DNA from: an uncultured Lachnospiraceae bacterium
GTDB taxonomy: Bacteria > Bacillota > Clostridia > Lachnospirales > Lachnospiraceae
DNA length: 64,000 bases
Assembly: GCA_959022495.1 (NCBI GenBank)
Contig: CAUEYX010000010.1
Span: 1 to 64,000, forward strand
Direction of reading: 5' to 3'
Below the pieces are notes generated by a model. It did no database searches, was not told the DNA's origin, and saw nothing but the letters and a program-made list of their open reading frames with translations. The translations under genes were made by a program, and so were the position numbers. Of this stretch, positions 50,430 to 60,067 are shown piece by piece (the stretch's first letter is position 1; each line of letters opens with the position of its first letter).

Positions 50430-51967
50430 GGCGCATCCTTTCCCTTCTCGATAATCTCATAGACTGCTTCCATATTCACGCTGCCGCGGATAATATCCGC
50501 AAGCCGGTCATACTGTTCTTCTTTGTACGCCTTCCAGTCCCTGGCCTGGATCTGTGAGGGATCGCATCCCTTCCTTCTCAGCAGGGCCGAGAGGAATCCT
50601 CCCGCGGCTTCCGGCGCGTCAAAAATCCCATGTACATAACACCCGTATACATTTCCCCGGCAGGCACCGTCCTTAAGGACTGTCCCATGCCCGGACTCGG
50701 CCCCGCTGCCTTCATCTTCCCGATTGATGCTTACAAGCTGGCTGGCACTGTCTGTGAGGGAACTTTTCCCCATATGGATCTCATATCCCGTAAACGGCAG
50801 GCCCGACATCTCCCCCAGAATTCCTTCCGGGGCAAGGAAGTTCCCACGGACTCTTGTGGTCCGCTTTTCCGAGAGGAATACCGTTCGCACGGGAAGAAGG
50901 CCCATACCCGCCACTTTTCCTCCCCGCTCTGTGCCTTCTGGATCGGAGATCTCCTGCCCCAGCATCTGATATCCACCGCAGATTCCAAACACCAGCCCGC
51001 CCCGGTCCGCGTACTTTAGGATCTTCGCCTCCAGGCCGCTCTGGCGCATCCAGAGAAGATCCTGGATGGTATTTTTACTGCCCGGCAGGAATACGGCATC
51101 TGGCTCACCGAACTCTTCCGGGGAGGTGATATACCGCAGGGACACCTCTTCTAAAGACTCCAGGGGGGCAAAGTCCGTAAAATTCGAGATCCTGGGCAGA
51201 CGGATAACCGCGATGTCCACAAGCCCCGGCTTTTCTTTTTTGGAGAACCGCCCGGTCAGGCTGTCCTCCTCATCGATGTCCAGATAGAAATATGGAACGA
51301 CCCCCAGCACCGGAATCCCGGTCTGCTCCTCCAGCATGGACAGCCCTGGTTTTAAGATAGAGACGTCGCCTCGGAACTTATTGATAATCGTCCCCTTGAT
51401 CCGCCTCCGTTCCTCCTCTTCCAGAAGCAGGATTGTCCCTGCGATCTGGGCGAAGACCCCGCCCCGGTCAATGTCCCCGGCAAGGAGCACCGGCGCGTCC
51501 GCCATTTCCGCCATCCCCATATTTACGATGTCATCTTTCTTCAGATTGATCTCCGCCGGGCTCCCTGCCCCCTCAATCACGATCACGTCGAAACGGGAGG
51601 ATAATTGCGCGTAGGCCTCCATCACCGCGGGGACATACTCCCTCTTGCGGCGGTAATACTCCACAGCGGACATCACTCCCACGGGTTTTCCGTTTAGGAT
51701 CACCTGGGACCCTGTGTCATTGGTCGGCTTTAAGAGGATTGGATTCATGCATGCTTCCGGTTCGATCCCTGCCGCCTCTGCCTGCATGACCTGTGCCCGC
51801 CCCATCTCCAGCCCTTCCCTGGTAATATAAGAATTCAGCGCCATGTTCTGAGACTTAAAAGGAGCGGCCTTTACTCCGTCCTGCTTCAGGACACGGCACA
51901 GTCCTCCTGTAAGAATGCTCTTCCCCACATTGGACATGGTTCCCTGTATCATAATCGGTCTCGCCAT
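50417..51967 (-). CDS. cbiP: Cobyric acid synthase CbiP (CobQ)
   Basis: Amidates the b, d, e and g side chains of adenosylcobyrinate a,c-diamide using glutamine and ATP. The 516-aa protein starts MARPIMIQGTMSNVGKS (ATP site), with VIEGAGSPAEINLK, and a C-terminal glutamine amidotransferase with GICGGYQMLGQ (Cys nucleophile) and a His near GCYVHGIFDAPEA. I start at ATG 51967, with AAAGGAGAA upstream; the 22-residue extension to 52033 is Arg/Glu-rich and unsupported. It ends inside the start of hemC. Confidence 0.97.
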   Translation of the reverse strand: MARPIMIQGTMSNVGKSILTGGLCRVLKQDGVKAAPFKSQNMALNSYITREGLEMGRAQVMQAEAAGIEPEACMNPILLKPTNDTGSQVILNGKPVGVMSAVEYYRRKREYVPAVMEAYAQLSSRFDVIVIEGAGSPAEINLKKDDIVNMGMAEMADAPVLLAGDIDRGGVFAQIAGTILLLEEEERRRIKGTIINKFRGDVSILKPGLSMLEEQTGIPVLGVVPYFYLDIDEEDSLTGRFSKKEKPGLVDIAVIRLPRISNFTDFAPLESLEEVSLRYITSPEEFGEPDAVFLPGSKNTIQDLLWMRQSGLEAKILKYADRGGLVFGICGGYQMLGQEISDPEGTERGGKVAGMGLLPVRTVFLSEKRTTRVRGNFLAPEGILGEMSGLPFTGYEIHMGKSSLTDSASQLVSINREDEGSGAESGHGTVLKDGACRGNVYGCYVHGIFDAPEAAGGFLSALLRRKGCDPSQIQARDWKAYKEEQYDRLADIIRGSVNMEAVYEIIEKGKDAPCIL

Positions 51968-52034
51968 CACGGTTCTCCTTTCTCTGTCCTTTCTCTCAGT
52001 CTGCTGTCTCTCGCATTTTCTATGGTACAGCACT

Positions 52035-53090
52035 TCAAGGTTCCACGCTTTTTATCACTTCCCGCAGCGCCTCCAGAAGCCGGGTATTCTCCTTCGGCCG
52101 CCTCACAGCTGTGCGGTACCAGCCTTTCTGAAGCCCCCGGTAATTTCCGCAGTCCCGGATTAAGATTCCTTTCTCCTTTAAGCGTTCTGCCAGATCGATG
52201 CCGCTGTGCATCAGAATGAAATTCGCCTCCGAGGGAATGACCCGGATTCCCATCTCTGTAAGCTTCCCTTCCATCCGGGCCCGTTCTTCCCGGATGAGGT
52301 CTCTCGTCTCTTCCGCCCGGCGCTCTTCCGTCTCGGAGAGAGCGGCCCTCCCCGCCTCCTGCGCCGGGATGGAGACGTTCCAGGGCTGGCGCACCTTCTG
52401 CATCCGCTCTATCAGTTCCAGATCCGAAGTGATCCCATATCCCAGCCTAAGGCCGGGGATGGCATGCATCTTTGTAAACGCCCTCACCACAAAGAGCCAG
52501 GGGTTCCCCCCGATCTCCTTCTCCCCATAGTACGCGGTCTCCTGGTCCGCGAATTCGATAAAACACTCATCCAGCACAAGCCGGATCTGGTTCTCCCGGC
52601 AGCGATCTATGACGCGGCGCAGAAGGTCCCTGCCGGTCACCTGGCCCGCAGGATTTGATGGGGAACAGAGGAACACCATATCCAGTTCCTCTGTCAGATC
52701 ATCGAGGATGCGCTCCGTAAGCCGGAAGTTCTCTTTCTCTTCCAGGTAGTGATACCGCACCCGGCAGCCCACGGCCCGCAGCGCCTGCTCGTATTCTGAG
52801 AACGCGGGGACAGGGATCAGCGCCTCCGCCGGCCGTTCTGCGGCCGTGATGGAGAAGAAAAGTTCCGCCGCGCCGTTTCCCGGCAGAAAGCAGCTGGACG
52901 GAATCCCGGTGCGTTCCGCCAAAGCCTCCCGCAGGGCGCGGCACCGGCTGTCCGGGTAGGCGAAGCATTGGTCCACGCCCCTTTTCGCCGCTTCCAGCAC
53001 GGCACCGGACGGTCCCAGCGGATTTATATTTACGGAAAAATCCAGCATATCCCTGTACGTATAAATATCTCCTCCATGTCCGTATTCCAT
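52035..53090 (-). CDS. cobD: L-threonine-O-3-phosphate decarboxylase, CobD-like
   Basis: PLP enzyme (aminotransferase class I/II fold) that makes (R)-1-aminopropan-2-ol phosphate for the nucleotide loop. The 351-aa sequence has the N-terminal DFSVNINPLGPSG, LPGNGAAELFFSIT, the Asp/Tyr region LVLDECFIEFAD and the PLP lysine in FVVRAFTKMHAIPGLRLGYG. It resembles histidinol-phosphate aminotransferase too, but its place between cbiP and cbiB points to CobD. Confidence 0.92.
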   Translation of the reverse strand: MEYGHGGDIYTYRDMLDFSVNINPLGPSGAVLEAAKRGVDQCFAYPDSRCRALREALAERTGIPSSCFLPGNGAAELFFSITAAERPAEALIPVPAFSEYEQALRAVGCRVRYHYLEEKENFRLTERILDDLTEELDMVFLCSPSNPAGQVTGRDLLRRVIDRCRENQIRLVLDECFIEFADQETAYYGEKEIGGNPWLFVVRAFTKMHAIPGLRLGYGITSDLELIERMQKVRQPWNVSIPAQEAGRAALSETEERRAEETRDLIREERARMEGKLTEMGIRVIPSEANFILMHSGIDLAERLKEKGILIRDCGNYRGLQKGWYRTAVRRPKENTRLLEALREVIKSVEP

Positions 53091-53138
53091 GTCATTCTCC
53101 TCTTTTTCCTGACGTTTCTGCTTTCCTTTTCCCCTGCT

Positions 53139-54098
53139 TCACACCAGCAGGATCACGGCCAGCCTGATCCCCCCGCAGAGAAGCAGGGTTAAAATCTCCG
53201 CCCCGTACATCAGCCTTCCGGCCCTTAAAATGTCCTCCGGTTCAATGGGGCGCAGGGCATCTCCGATAAACTCTTTTTTATAAAGTTTCCCAAAATAGAC
53301 TGCGTCCCCGGCCAGCCTGACTCCCAGCGCTCCCGCGCAGACGGATTCTGTCTGCGCCGCGTTGGGGCTTGTGTGTTTCTTCCGGTCCCGGCGGTGAATC
53401 TTCCACGCATTCTTCCCGTCCAGGCCGGTGAGAAAGGCGGCCGCTGTCATAAACAGCGCTGTAACCCGTGAAGGGATGTAGTTAAAGACATCGTCCATTT
53501 TCGCGGGAATCCTGCCAAACTGTAAGTATCTGTCGTTTTTATATCCCAGCATGGAATCCATCGTATTGACCGCTTTATAGAGGAAGCCTAAAGGCGCTCC
53601 GCCGATCAGCAGGAACATGAGAGGAGCTGTCACCCCGTCAGAAGTATTTTCAGCCACTGTCTCCACCGCAGCCTTGGTAACGCCCTCCTCTGTGAGACAT
53701 TCGGTATCCCTTCCAACGATCATGGAGACCGCCGCTCTCGCCCCGGGAAGATCCTGCGCTTTAAGCCTCTCATACACCTTCCGGCTCTCAGATGCCAGGC
53801 ACCGTGCTGCCAGGATCTGGTAACACCAGAACGCCTCCAGCAGGAAAGAAAGCACCGGGTGGACAAGCCCTGCCAGAAAAAGGACAGCCGCCGGGATGCC
53901 GTATGCCAGCGCCGCGGTTAAAACCCAGAGCACGCCTCCCGCCGCGGTCAGGTGCGCGCCGCAGCATTTCCTCAGCTTACGCTCCCCCCAGGAGATCCCG
54001 TTCCCGATCAGCCGCACCGGATGGTACAGCCACACCGGATCTCCGAACAGAAGATCCAGCAGTACGCCCGCCGCGCAGGCCGCAAGTGTCATCTCCAT
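53139..54098 (-). CDS. cbiB: Adenosylcobinamide-phosphate synthase CbiB
   Basis: Membrane enzyme joining adenosylcobyric acid to aminopropanol (phosphate). The 319-aa protein has about four hydrophobic stretches (residues 1-20, 55-80, 150-175 and the C-terminus). Family motifs: LLFGDPVWLYHPVRLIG at the N-terminus, AVETVAENTSDGVTAPLMF and YKAVNTMDSMLGYKNDRY. It lies between the CobC-like phosphatase gene and cobD, which supplies its amino-alcohol substrate. Confidence 0.96.
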   Translation of the reverse strand: MEMTLAACAAGVLLDLLFGDPVWLYHPVRLIGNGISWGERKLRKCCGAHLTAAGGVLWVLTAALAYGIPAAVLFLAGLVHPVLSFLLEAFWCYQILAARCLASESRKVYERLKAQDLPGARAAVSMIVGRDTECLTEEGVTKAAVETVAENTSDGVTAPLMFLLIGGAPLGFLYKAVNTMDSMLGYKNDRYLQFGRIPAKMDDVFNYIPSRVTALFMTAAAFLTGLDGKNAWKIHRRDRKKHTSPNAAQTESVCAGALGVRLAGDAVYFGKLYKKEFIGDALRPIEPEDILRAGRLMYGAEILTLLLCGGIRLAVILLV

Positions 54099-54111
54099 TT
54101 TTCCTACTCCT

Positions 54112-54723
54112 TTACCCGATCTTCTTTACGCCACGCAGGATCTCCCTCCCGCTCTTCCACTCCGCTTCTTCTGCCTGGGCAGAATAACCGCATCCGTTCC
54201 CTGCCTGCCAGTCATAGAACCCATGCTCCCCTTCTGCCAGCCGGGAAAGAGCGGCCATAATGGTCCCCCCGTGGACCACGAACGCCGCGCATTCGACCCC
54301 TTCTGACATCCAGATGCGGACCCATTTCTTCACACCGTCCGCGCACCGCTGCCGGAATGCCTCCTGGGACTCCCCTCCGGGAAACGCGGTCATCCCCCCT
54401 GAGCTGATCCACGCAGTGTAGGCCGGTTCATCTTTGAGTTCTTCATAGGTCTTCCCCTCAAATCTGCCAAAATCACACTCCCGGAGCATGGGCTCCGTCC
54501 GCGCCGGCGTCCCAGGCCAGATCAGCTCTGCCGTCTCCAGGCACCGCTTCATAGGGCTCGCCGTCAGGCACCGGACCTGCGGATACCGGACTGCCCCCTG
54601 CCCCAGCTGCTGTTCCCGGAACCTCTCCGCGGCCAGGGCAGACAGGGATTCATCTGTGCTGCCGATATACTGTCTCTTTTCGTTTCCCGGCGTGGGCAGG
54701 TGCCGGATAAAAATTACTTCCAT
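54112..54723 (-). CDS. cobC: Histidine phosphatase, probable alpha-ribazole-5'-phosphate phosphatase (CobC-like)
   Basis: 203-aa histidine phosphatase with catalytic MEVIFIRHLPTPGNEKRQ at the N-terminus, RCLTASPMKRCLETAEL, the Glu in MLRECDFGRFEGKTYEEL and the second His in FVVHGGTIMAAL. In cobalamin synthesis the CobC family removes the phosphate after the CobS reaction. Placement between cobS and cbiB supports this; sequence alone does not prove the substrate. I start at ATG 54723 because GGGAGG stands six bases upstream; it overlaps the cobS end by 10 bp. Confidence 0.87.
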   Translation of the reverse strand: MEVIFIRHLPTPGNEKRQYIGSTDESLSALAAERFREQQLGQGAVRYPQVRCLTASPMKRCLETAELIWPGTPARTEPMLRECDFGRFEGKTYEELKDEPAYTAWISSGGMTAFPGGESQEAFRQRCADGVKKWVRIWMSEGVECAAFVVHGGTIMAALSRLAEGEHGFYDWQAGNGCGYSAQAEEAEWKSGREILRGVKKIG

Positions 54724-55487
54724 AGACATCCTCCCGCAAGGACCAGGACAGCCAGCATGACAAGCTCGCACACTTGGAGGAAATACCCCGCCAGATCCCC
54801 GGTGGTCCCGCCGAACTGCTTTTTCCCGAGCCGGAAATAGTGGACAAATACAAGGAAGGCCGACAACACCGCGAGCGAACCGGCTGCAGGAGAGCATCCT
54901 GCCATCATCCCAGAGCAGACCACTGCCCACACAATCAGCACCACACGTACCCGCTTTCTCTGGGCACCGTCCTGAAATGTCTTAAGGAGCCCGCTGTTCT
55001 TCGCCGCAGGGAAGCTCACCACAGAGATCCCGCTCAAAGACCTGGAAAGGGGAAACATCCACGCCGCCGCGGGAAGGACAGACCGGTCCGCCTCACTCCA
55101 GAGCGCGGCGTTCAGAAGAAAATACGCGCACACCCAGATCACCGCAAATGCCCCGGTGTGGGAATCTTTTAAAATCGCAAGCTTTTTCTCCCGGTCTCCA
55201 TAGGAGCTGAGCGCGTCCATCGTATCCGCGAAGCCGTCCATGTGGATTCCCCCTGTCACCAGCAGCGGAATCAGGGTCATGACCGCGGAGGAGAAAAGGC
55301 TGCCGCATGATGCGCGCGTCAGAAGCAGAGATCCCGCCGCGTACTCCAAAGCCCCGACAGCCAGTCCTGCCACAGGGAAAAAACACATCGCATACTTCAT
55401 ACTTTTTTCGTCCCACTTCACTGTGGGGACCGGGATCTTTGAATACATGGCCAGCGCCACTGCCAGGGATCTTAACAGACTCATCAT
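54714..55487 (-). CDS. cobS: Adenosylcobinamide-GDP ribazoletransferase CobS
   Basis: Integral membrane enzyme joining adenosylcobinamide-GDP to alpha-ribazole (phosphate). The 257-aa protein has six or so hydrophobic segments; the family motif with metal-binding acidic residues reads GGIHMDGFADTMDALSSYGD. It lies between cobT and the CobC-like phosphatase, which together cover the lower-ligand assembly. Confidence 0.96.
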   Translation of the reverse strand: MMSLLRSLAVALAMYSKIPVPTVKWDEKSMKYAMCFFPVAGLAVGALEYAAGSLLLTRASCGSLFSSAVMTLIPLLVTGGIHMDGFADTMDALSSYGDREKKLAILKDSHTGAFAVIWVCAYFLLNAALWSEADRSVLPAAAWMFPLSRSLSGISVVSFPAAKNSGLLKTFQDGAQRKRVRVVLIVWAVVCSGMMAGCSPAAGSLAVLSAFLVFVHYFRLGKKQFGGTTGDLAGYFLQVCELVMLAVLVLAGGCLWK

Positions 55488-55509
55488 GCCCTCAACCTTC
55501 CATCTTTTC

Positions 55510-56571
55510 CTACTTCAATTCTTCATATTGTTCAATCTGGATTTCCTCGAACGTGCTCATCTGGTTATAGACCTTCAGGCCCATCTCCAGAAGCGGCAGC
55601 ACAGCCACCGCGCCGCTCCCCTCGCCCAGGGACATCCCGCAGTCGATCAACGCAGAGAGGTTCAGCGCCTCCAGCACCATGCCTCCCGCCGGCTCGCCGG
55701 AGCGGTGGGACGGCATCATATAGTCAGCGGCCGCCGGCGCCATACGCGCGGCGCACAGTGCCGCCGCGGAGGAGATAAATCCGTCAATGACCACCGGCAC
55801 ATGACAGAGGGCGCCTCCCAGGAAAACGCCTGTCAGCCCCGCGATATCCAGACCTCCCACTTTCGCCAGCACGTCCAAAGCGTCCTCTTTATCCGGCGCA
55901 TTGACTTCCACCGCCCTGCGGATGGCACGGATCTTCCTCTGAAGGCCTTCCGTGGTAAGCCCGGCTCCCCTTCCGGTCACGGTCTCCGGGTCCTTCTGAA
56001 GAAGGACGGACACCACGGCGCTGCTGGTGGTGGTGTTCCCAATTCCCATCTCCCCGGTAGCAATAATATCGTAGCCTTTCTCCGCCAGCTCCTGCACAAG
56101 GCGGACCCCGGTGAGGATAGCGCGCTCTGCCTCTTCCCGTGTCATCGCCGGCTCTCTGGTCATATTTTTTGTGCCATATGCCACTTTATATTCCGGTCTT
56201 GTCACATGCTCTACATCCCGGACCACACCGATATCCACGGGAAAGACATCCACCCCGGCCACCTCCGCCATCAGAGTGACACTGGCCGCCTTCTTTGTGA
56301 AATTCTCTGTCACAATGGCAGTCACTTCCTGACCGGTCTGGGTCACGCCTTCCTCCACAACTCCATTGTCCGCGCAGAGAATCACAAGTGCTTTCTTATC
56401 CAGGCGGTACACGGATGTCCCCTTAATTCCCGCCATGCGGATTACCGCATCCTCCAATTTTCCCAGACTGAACAGGGGTTTGCCCACTGTCTTCCATCTG
56501 GCCTGCGCCGCTCTTTCGCTCTCCCTGTCAGATGGCTTAATCTCCTGTAATACTTCTTCCAGATTCATCAT
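55510..56571 (-). CDS. cobT: Nicotinate-nucleotide-dimethylbenzimidazole phosphoribosyltransferase CobT
   Basis: Activates the lower-ligand base using nicotinate mononucleotide. The 353-aa sequence is complete: LGKLEDAVIRMAGIKG, CADNGVVEEGVTQTGQ, GEMGIGNTTTSSAVVS and the C-terminal SLGEGSGAVAVLPLLE with the catalytic Glu. A DMB-type base is typical, but anaerobes often use other bases; specificity is not readable here. It overlaps the end of cbiA by 35 bp. Confidence 0.97.
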   Translation of the reverse strand: MMNLEEVLQEIKPSDRESERAAQARWKTVGKPLFSLGKLEDAVIRMAGIKGTSVYRLDKKALVILCADNGVVEEGVTQTGQEVTAIVTENFTKKAASVTLMAEVAGVDVFPVDIGVVRDVEHVTRPEYKVAYGTKNMTREPAMTREEAERAILTGVRLVQELAEKGYDIIATGEMGIGNTTTSSAVVSVLLQKDPETVTGRGAGLTTEGLQRKIRAIRRAVEVNAPDKEDALDVLAKVGGLDIAGLTGVFLGGALCHVPVVIDGFISSAAALCAARMAPAAADYMMPSHRSGEPAGGMVLEALNLSALIDCGMSLGEGSGAVAVLPLLEMGLKVYNQMSTFEEIQIEQYEELK

Positions 56572-58015
56572 TTTCTCCTCCTGTACTGCTGTTCCTTCTC
56601 TCCAGGCATCTTTTCACGAACCGCTCCGCAAAGACAGGCAGGGAGGGCAGGTAAAGATGGGGATATCCGGCGAACAGGTTCCCTTCCATATGGATGCAGG
56701 CCCATCTCCTGCGCCCATCCGGTTTCACCGCCTCACAGGCCTCCCCGCTGTCAGTGCTGTCCCAGTAATGGAATTCATGCCCCCGGATCTCTTCCCCCGG
56801 AAACAGGTATCCGGCTGTCTTTAAGCAGTCCCCCCGCACGCCTTCCTCTGAGGCCGGGCGGATGGAAACATACCCGAACCGGACCAGTTTCCCTGTGGGG
56901 AATGTCTTTCCCGTAAACACGCCCGCCATGGGATATCCCCTCCCTTCGCTGTCCTCCATCTCTTCATGAAGATACATAAATCCCCCGCACTCAGCCAGAC
57001 AGGGCATCCCGGAGCGGACCGCGTCCCGGACGGACCGGCACATCCCCCGGTTCTCTGACAGCCCGCGGGCATACAGCTCCGGATACCCGCCGCCCAAGAT
57101 CAGTCCGTCCAGATCCGCAGGCAGCGCCGCGTCAGAAAGGGGGCTGAAAGGGATCAGACGGCATCCCAGATTCTCAAGGAGCCTTAAGTTCTCCTGATAA
57201 TAAAAACAAAAGGCGGCATCCCGGGCAATCCCGATCCGGACGTTCTCTTCCCCGGACGGGCAGGCAGACTCCGCCTCCCGGGCGGTCCCGCTGTCCTCTC
57301 CTTCGCAGGCCGCTTCCTCCCGGGCAATCCGCAGAATCTTTTCTAGATCCACAGTCCGGGACAAGCGTTCCCCGGCCTGGGCAGCCCTGACCTTTCCATC
57401 CTTTCTCTCCTGAGGCGTAACCAGGCCCAGGTGCCGGCTCTCCATGGAGAATGCCTCATCCTCCGGCAGGTAACCCACCACGGGGATGGCGTATCCCATG
57501 GCCTGAAGCTCCCGCTCCAGCATGGACTTAAGCCTCGGATAAAGCGCGTCAGACACTCGGTTTAAAAGAATCCCCCGGATGCGGCTGTCTTTCCGGTATC
57601 CCAGCATTCCCTTGATCAGCGCGGCCAGGGACAGGGAAGCCCCCCGGCATGGGATTACAAGAATCACCGGAAGCCCCAGCGTCCGCGCCACATCATAGGA
57701 GCTGGCCCTATCGGACTCCAAGGACATGCCGTCATAATATCCCATCACGCCCTCCGTCACAGCCAGGTCCGCGCCCGAGATGTGCTCCGCATACCCCTGC
57801 CTAAGTTCTTCCCTTTCGGAAAAGAACAAATCCAGGTTCCTGGAATCGATGCCCAGCACTTCCCTGTGAAACATGGGGTCAATATAATCCGGACCGCACT
57901 TGCATGCCCGCACAGTAAGCCCGCGCTTCTTATAAGCCTGCATCAGCGCGCAGGCTGCCGCTGTCTTGCCGCTGCCGCTGGCGGGGGCGGCAAGCAGGAT
58001 TCCCGGTACCCGCAT
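56537..58015 (-). CDS. cbiA: Cobyrinate a,c-diamide synthase CbiA
   Basis: Amidates the a and c carboxylates of (cobalt-)cobyrinate with glutamine and ATP. The 492-aa protein has the N-terminal ATP-binding LAAPASGSGKTAAACAL, DYIDPMFHREVLG, GVMGYYDGMS and the C-terminal amidotransferase with LILGGGYPELYA and the Cys in PCLAECGGFMYLHEEM. Residues ~230-265 are a Glu/Ser-rich insertion not usual in the family. It abuts cbiET (shared base 58015). Confidence 0.96.
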   Translation of the reverse strand: MRVPGILLAAPASGSGKTAAACALMQAYKKRGLTVRACKCGPDYIDPMFHREVLGIDSRNLDLFFSEREELRQGYAEHISGADLAVTEGVMGYYDGMSLESDRASSYDVARTLGLPVILVIPCRGASLSLAALIKGMLGYRKDSRIRGILLNRVSDALYPRLKSMLERELQAMGYAIPVVGYLPEDEAFSMESRHLGLVTPQERKDGKVRAAQAGERLSRTVDLEKILRIAREEAACEGEDSGTAREAESACPSGEENVRIGIARDAAFCFYYQENLRLLENLGCRLIPFSPLSDAALPADLDGLILGGGYPELYARGLSENRGMCRSVRDAVRSGMPCLAECGGFMYLHEEMEDSEGRGYPMAGVFTGKTFPTGKLVRFGYVSIRPASEEGVRGDCLKTAGYLFPGEEIRGHEFHYWDSTDSGEACEAVKPDGRRRWACIHMEGNLFAGYPHLYLPSLPVFAERFVKRCLERRNSSTGGENDESGRSITGD

Positions 58016-59259
58016 CAGACCTCACTCCTTCCTCCTGCCGCGATTACATACACCGGATTCTGTCCGGTCATCATATGGTATCTGCCAAGTTTCCGCGCCC
58101 GGGATGCCATGACCTGGGTAACCCGGGCATCCTTCAGAAGTCCCTTCTCCTCGGCCTCCACCGCCTCACGCAGGGTCTCCAGGGAGACCGCGTTGACCAC
58201 AATGCGCACGTCCGGCGATTTCAAAAGGACAGCCTTCAGGATCTCTTTGAGGCTGCCGGAACTCCCCCCGACAAAGACATGGGTAGGCGCTTCCAGCTGC
58301 TCAAGCGCCTCCGGGGCAATGCCCTCTATGACGCGGATGCCGTCTGCCCGGAACTTCTTCCGGTTCTGGCGGATCAGGGCAGCCGCGTCCGGGTCCTTCT
58401 CGATGGCATAGACCCGGATGCCCGCATTGGAGAGGGCTGCTTCCACGGACACGGACCCCGTGCCAGCTCCCACATCGTACACAACCGCGTTTCTCGTCAG
58501 CCGCAGACTGGCAATGCTGACTGCCCGCACCTCCTCCTTTGTCATGGGAGCGCTCCCCCGGAGGAAGGCCTCATCCGGCAGGTGACAGCAGGCGGACAGA
58601 TCCGGGGCCGGGTTCTCTGCCAGCACAGTGCACAGCCCGTCCAGGTCCGTATCCGCAAGTTCCCTCACCCGGCCGGATAAGATCCGTTCATCCGGGTAGG
58701 AAAGCCGGCTTCCCGCATGGAGCAGGACTTCATCCATCCCATATTCCCGGAACCGTTTCAGGACCTTTCGGCCGGTATCTTTCCCTCCCAGAAGGAGGAA
58801 GGTCTTCCGGTTCCTGCTGACTGTCTGGATGAAATCCACATCTTTCCCGTGGAGGCTGACCAGTGCCGCGTCCTCCCAGGATGTCTGAAGTGCCGCAGCC
58901 AGGCAGGATACAGAAGCAATGCCCGGCACCATCCGGGTCTCACACCCCGGCATTTCCTCTTCCAGCCTCTCTTTGAGCATCTTCGCTCCGCTGTAAAATC
59001 CCGTATCCCCGGAGAGCAGAACCGCGATCTTCGCATACTCCGGATGCTGCCGGATATAGGCGACGATCTGTCCGCCCCGGTACTCCGCGAAGGCCGGTTT
59101 CCCTCCGGCCGTTTCCAGATACCGCACTGCCTGAAGCATCCGCTCCGCGCCGATCAGGCAGTCCGCGCCCTCAATGGCTGCCGCCGCCTGAACGGTCATG
59201 GTCCGCTCCGTCCCCATACCGATCCCCACAAGGGAGATCCGCTGCTTTCTCTCACACAT
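58015..59259 (-). CDS. cbiET: Fused precorrin methyltransferase CbiE-CbiT
   Basis: Bifunctional enzyme that methylates C-5 and C-15 and decarboxylates the C-12 side chain of (cobalt-)precorrin. The N-terminal half (about 1-215) is CbiE (LVGIGMGTERTMTVQ, LLSGDTGFYSGAKML); the C-terminal half (about 225-400) is CbiT with the SAM site YDVGAGTGSVSVEAAL and VFVGGSSGSLKEIL. 414 aa, same fusion order as CobL. The ATG overlaps the cbiH stop by 8 bp. Confidence 0.96.
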   Translation of the reverse strand: MCERKQRISLVGIGMGTERTMTVQAAAAIEGADCLIGAERMLQAVRYLETAGGKPAFAEYRGGQIVAYIRQHPEYAKIAVLLSGDTGFYSGAKMLKERLEEEMPGCETRMVPGIASVSCLAAALQTSWEDAALVSLHGKDVDFIQTVSRNRKTFLLLGGKDTGRKVLKRFREYGMDEVLLHAGSRLSYPDERILSGRVRELADTDLDGLCTVLAENPAPDLSACCHLPDEAFLRGSAPMTKEEVRAVSIASLRLTRNAVVYDVGAGTGSVSVEAALSNAGIRVYAIEKDPDAAALIRQNRKKFRADGIRVIEGIAPEALEQLEAPTHVFVGGSSGSLKEILKAVLLKSPDVRIVVNAVSLETLREAVEAEEKGLLKDARVTQVMASRARKLGRYHMMTGQNPVYVIAAGGRSEV

Positions 59260-59983
59260 CTTGATACCCTCTTGGCGTCACCATGCGCCCGTTTAATTCC
59301 ATGGTCTTTGAATTCCCGATAAACACCGTGGAGAACATATCCACCTGCGTCTCTTTCAACTGTTCCAGCTTAAGGACCTGGCAGGATTCTCCCTCTCTCC
59401 CGATATTGCGGGCGATCCCGCACACGGTCCCCGGATCTCTGGAGTCCAGGATAATCCCGCAGGCCTTCTCCAGATAGTCCGCCCGTTTCCGGCTGGAGGG
59501 GTTATAAAGACAGATCACGAAATCCGCCTCCGCTGCGGAGCGCAGACGCCTCTCAATGGTCTCCCAGGGCGTGAGAAGGTCGCTTAAGCTGATCACCGCG
59601 AAGTCGTGCATCAGGGGAGCTCCGAGGAGCGCAGCGCCGCCGGACGCCGCTGTGATCCCCGGCACGATCTCAATCCCGGTCTGGGGGTATTCCCTGCCGA
59701 TCTCACAGATCAGTCCCGCCATGCCGTATACACCTGCGTCCCCGCTGCACACCATAGCCACGTCCTGCCCTTTCTCCGCCTCCGCAAAGGCCATGCGGCA
59801 CCGGTCCGCCTCCCTGCGCATAGGGGTGCTTAGAAACTTCTTATCCGGGAACTGATCCCGGATCAGATCAATATATACTGTGTAACCGATAATCACCGGA
59901 CACTGTTTCAGTACGTTCCTGGCCCGGACCGTCATCTGGTCTCCCGCCCCCGGTCCAAGCCCTGTTACAAAGATTTTTCCCAT
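59252..59983 (-). CDS. cbiH: Precorrin-3B C17-methyltransferase CbiH (CobJ)
   Basis: SAM-dependent ring-contraction methyltransferase acting at C-17. The 243-aa protein has the tetrapyrrole methylase motifs VTGLGPGAGDQMTVRA, MVCSGDAGVYGMAGL and ICLYNPSSRKRADYL, the last being diagnostic of CbiH/CobJ. Often CbiG works next to it, but no cbiG is present nearby. It lies upstream of cbiET. Confidence 0.95.
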   Translation of the reverse strand: MGKIFVTGLGPGAGDQMTVRARNVLKQCPVIIGYTVYIDLIRDQFPDKKFLSTPMRREADRCRMAFAEAEKGQDVAMVCSGDAGVYGMAGLICEIGREYPQTGIEIVPGITAASGGAALLGAPLMHDFAVISLSDLLTPWETIERRLRSAAEADFVICLYNPSSRKRADYLEKACGIILDSRDPGTVCGIARNIGREGESCQVLKLEQLKETQVDMFSTVFIGNSKTMELNGRMVTPRGYQDV

Positions 59984-60067
59984 TCGTTCTCTCCTTATCG
60001 AAACCGCCTTTTATCAGCCCTTAACCCGGCTGTCTTCCTGACGGGCCCTTTTTTGTCCCCGGCAGGT

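Noticed and set aside
53091..53138. Cobalamin riboswitch inside the B12 locus
   Set aside because: Gaps between cob/cbi genes are short (mostly under 110 bp) and none shows the conserved B12-box sequence; any riboswitch should be upstream beyond base 64000.
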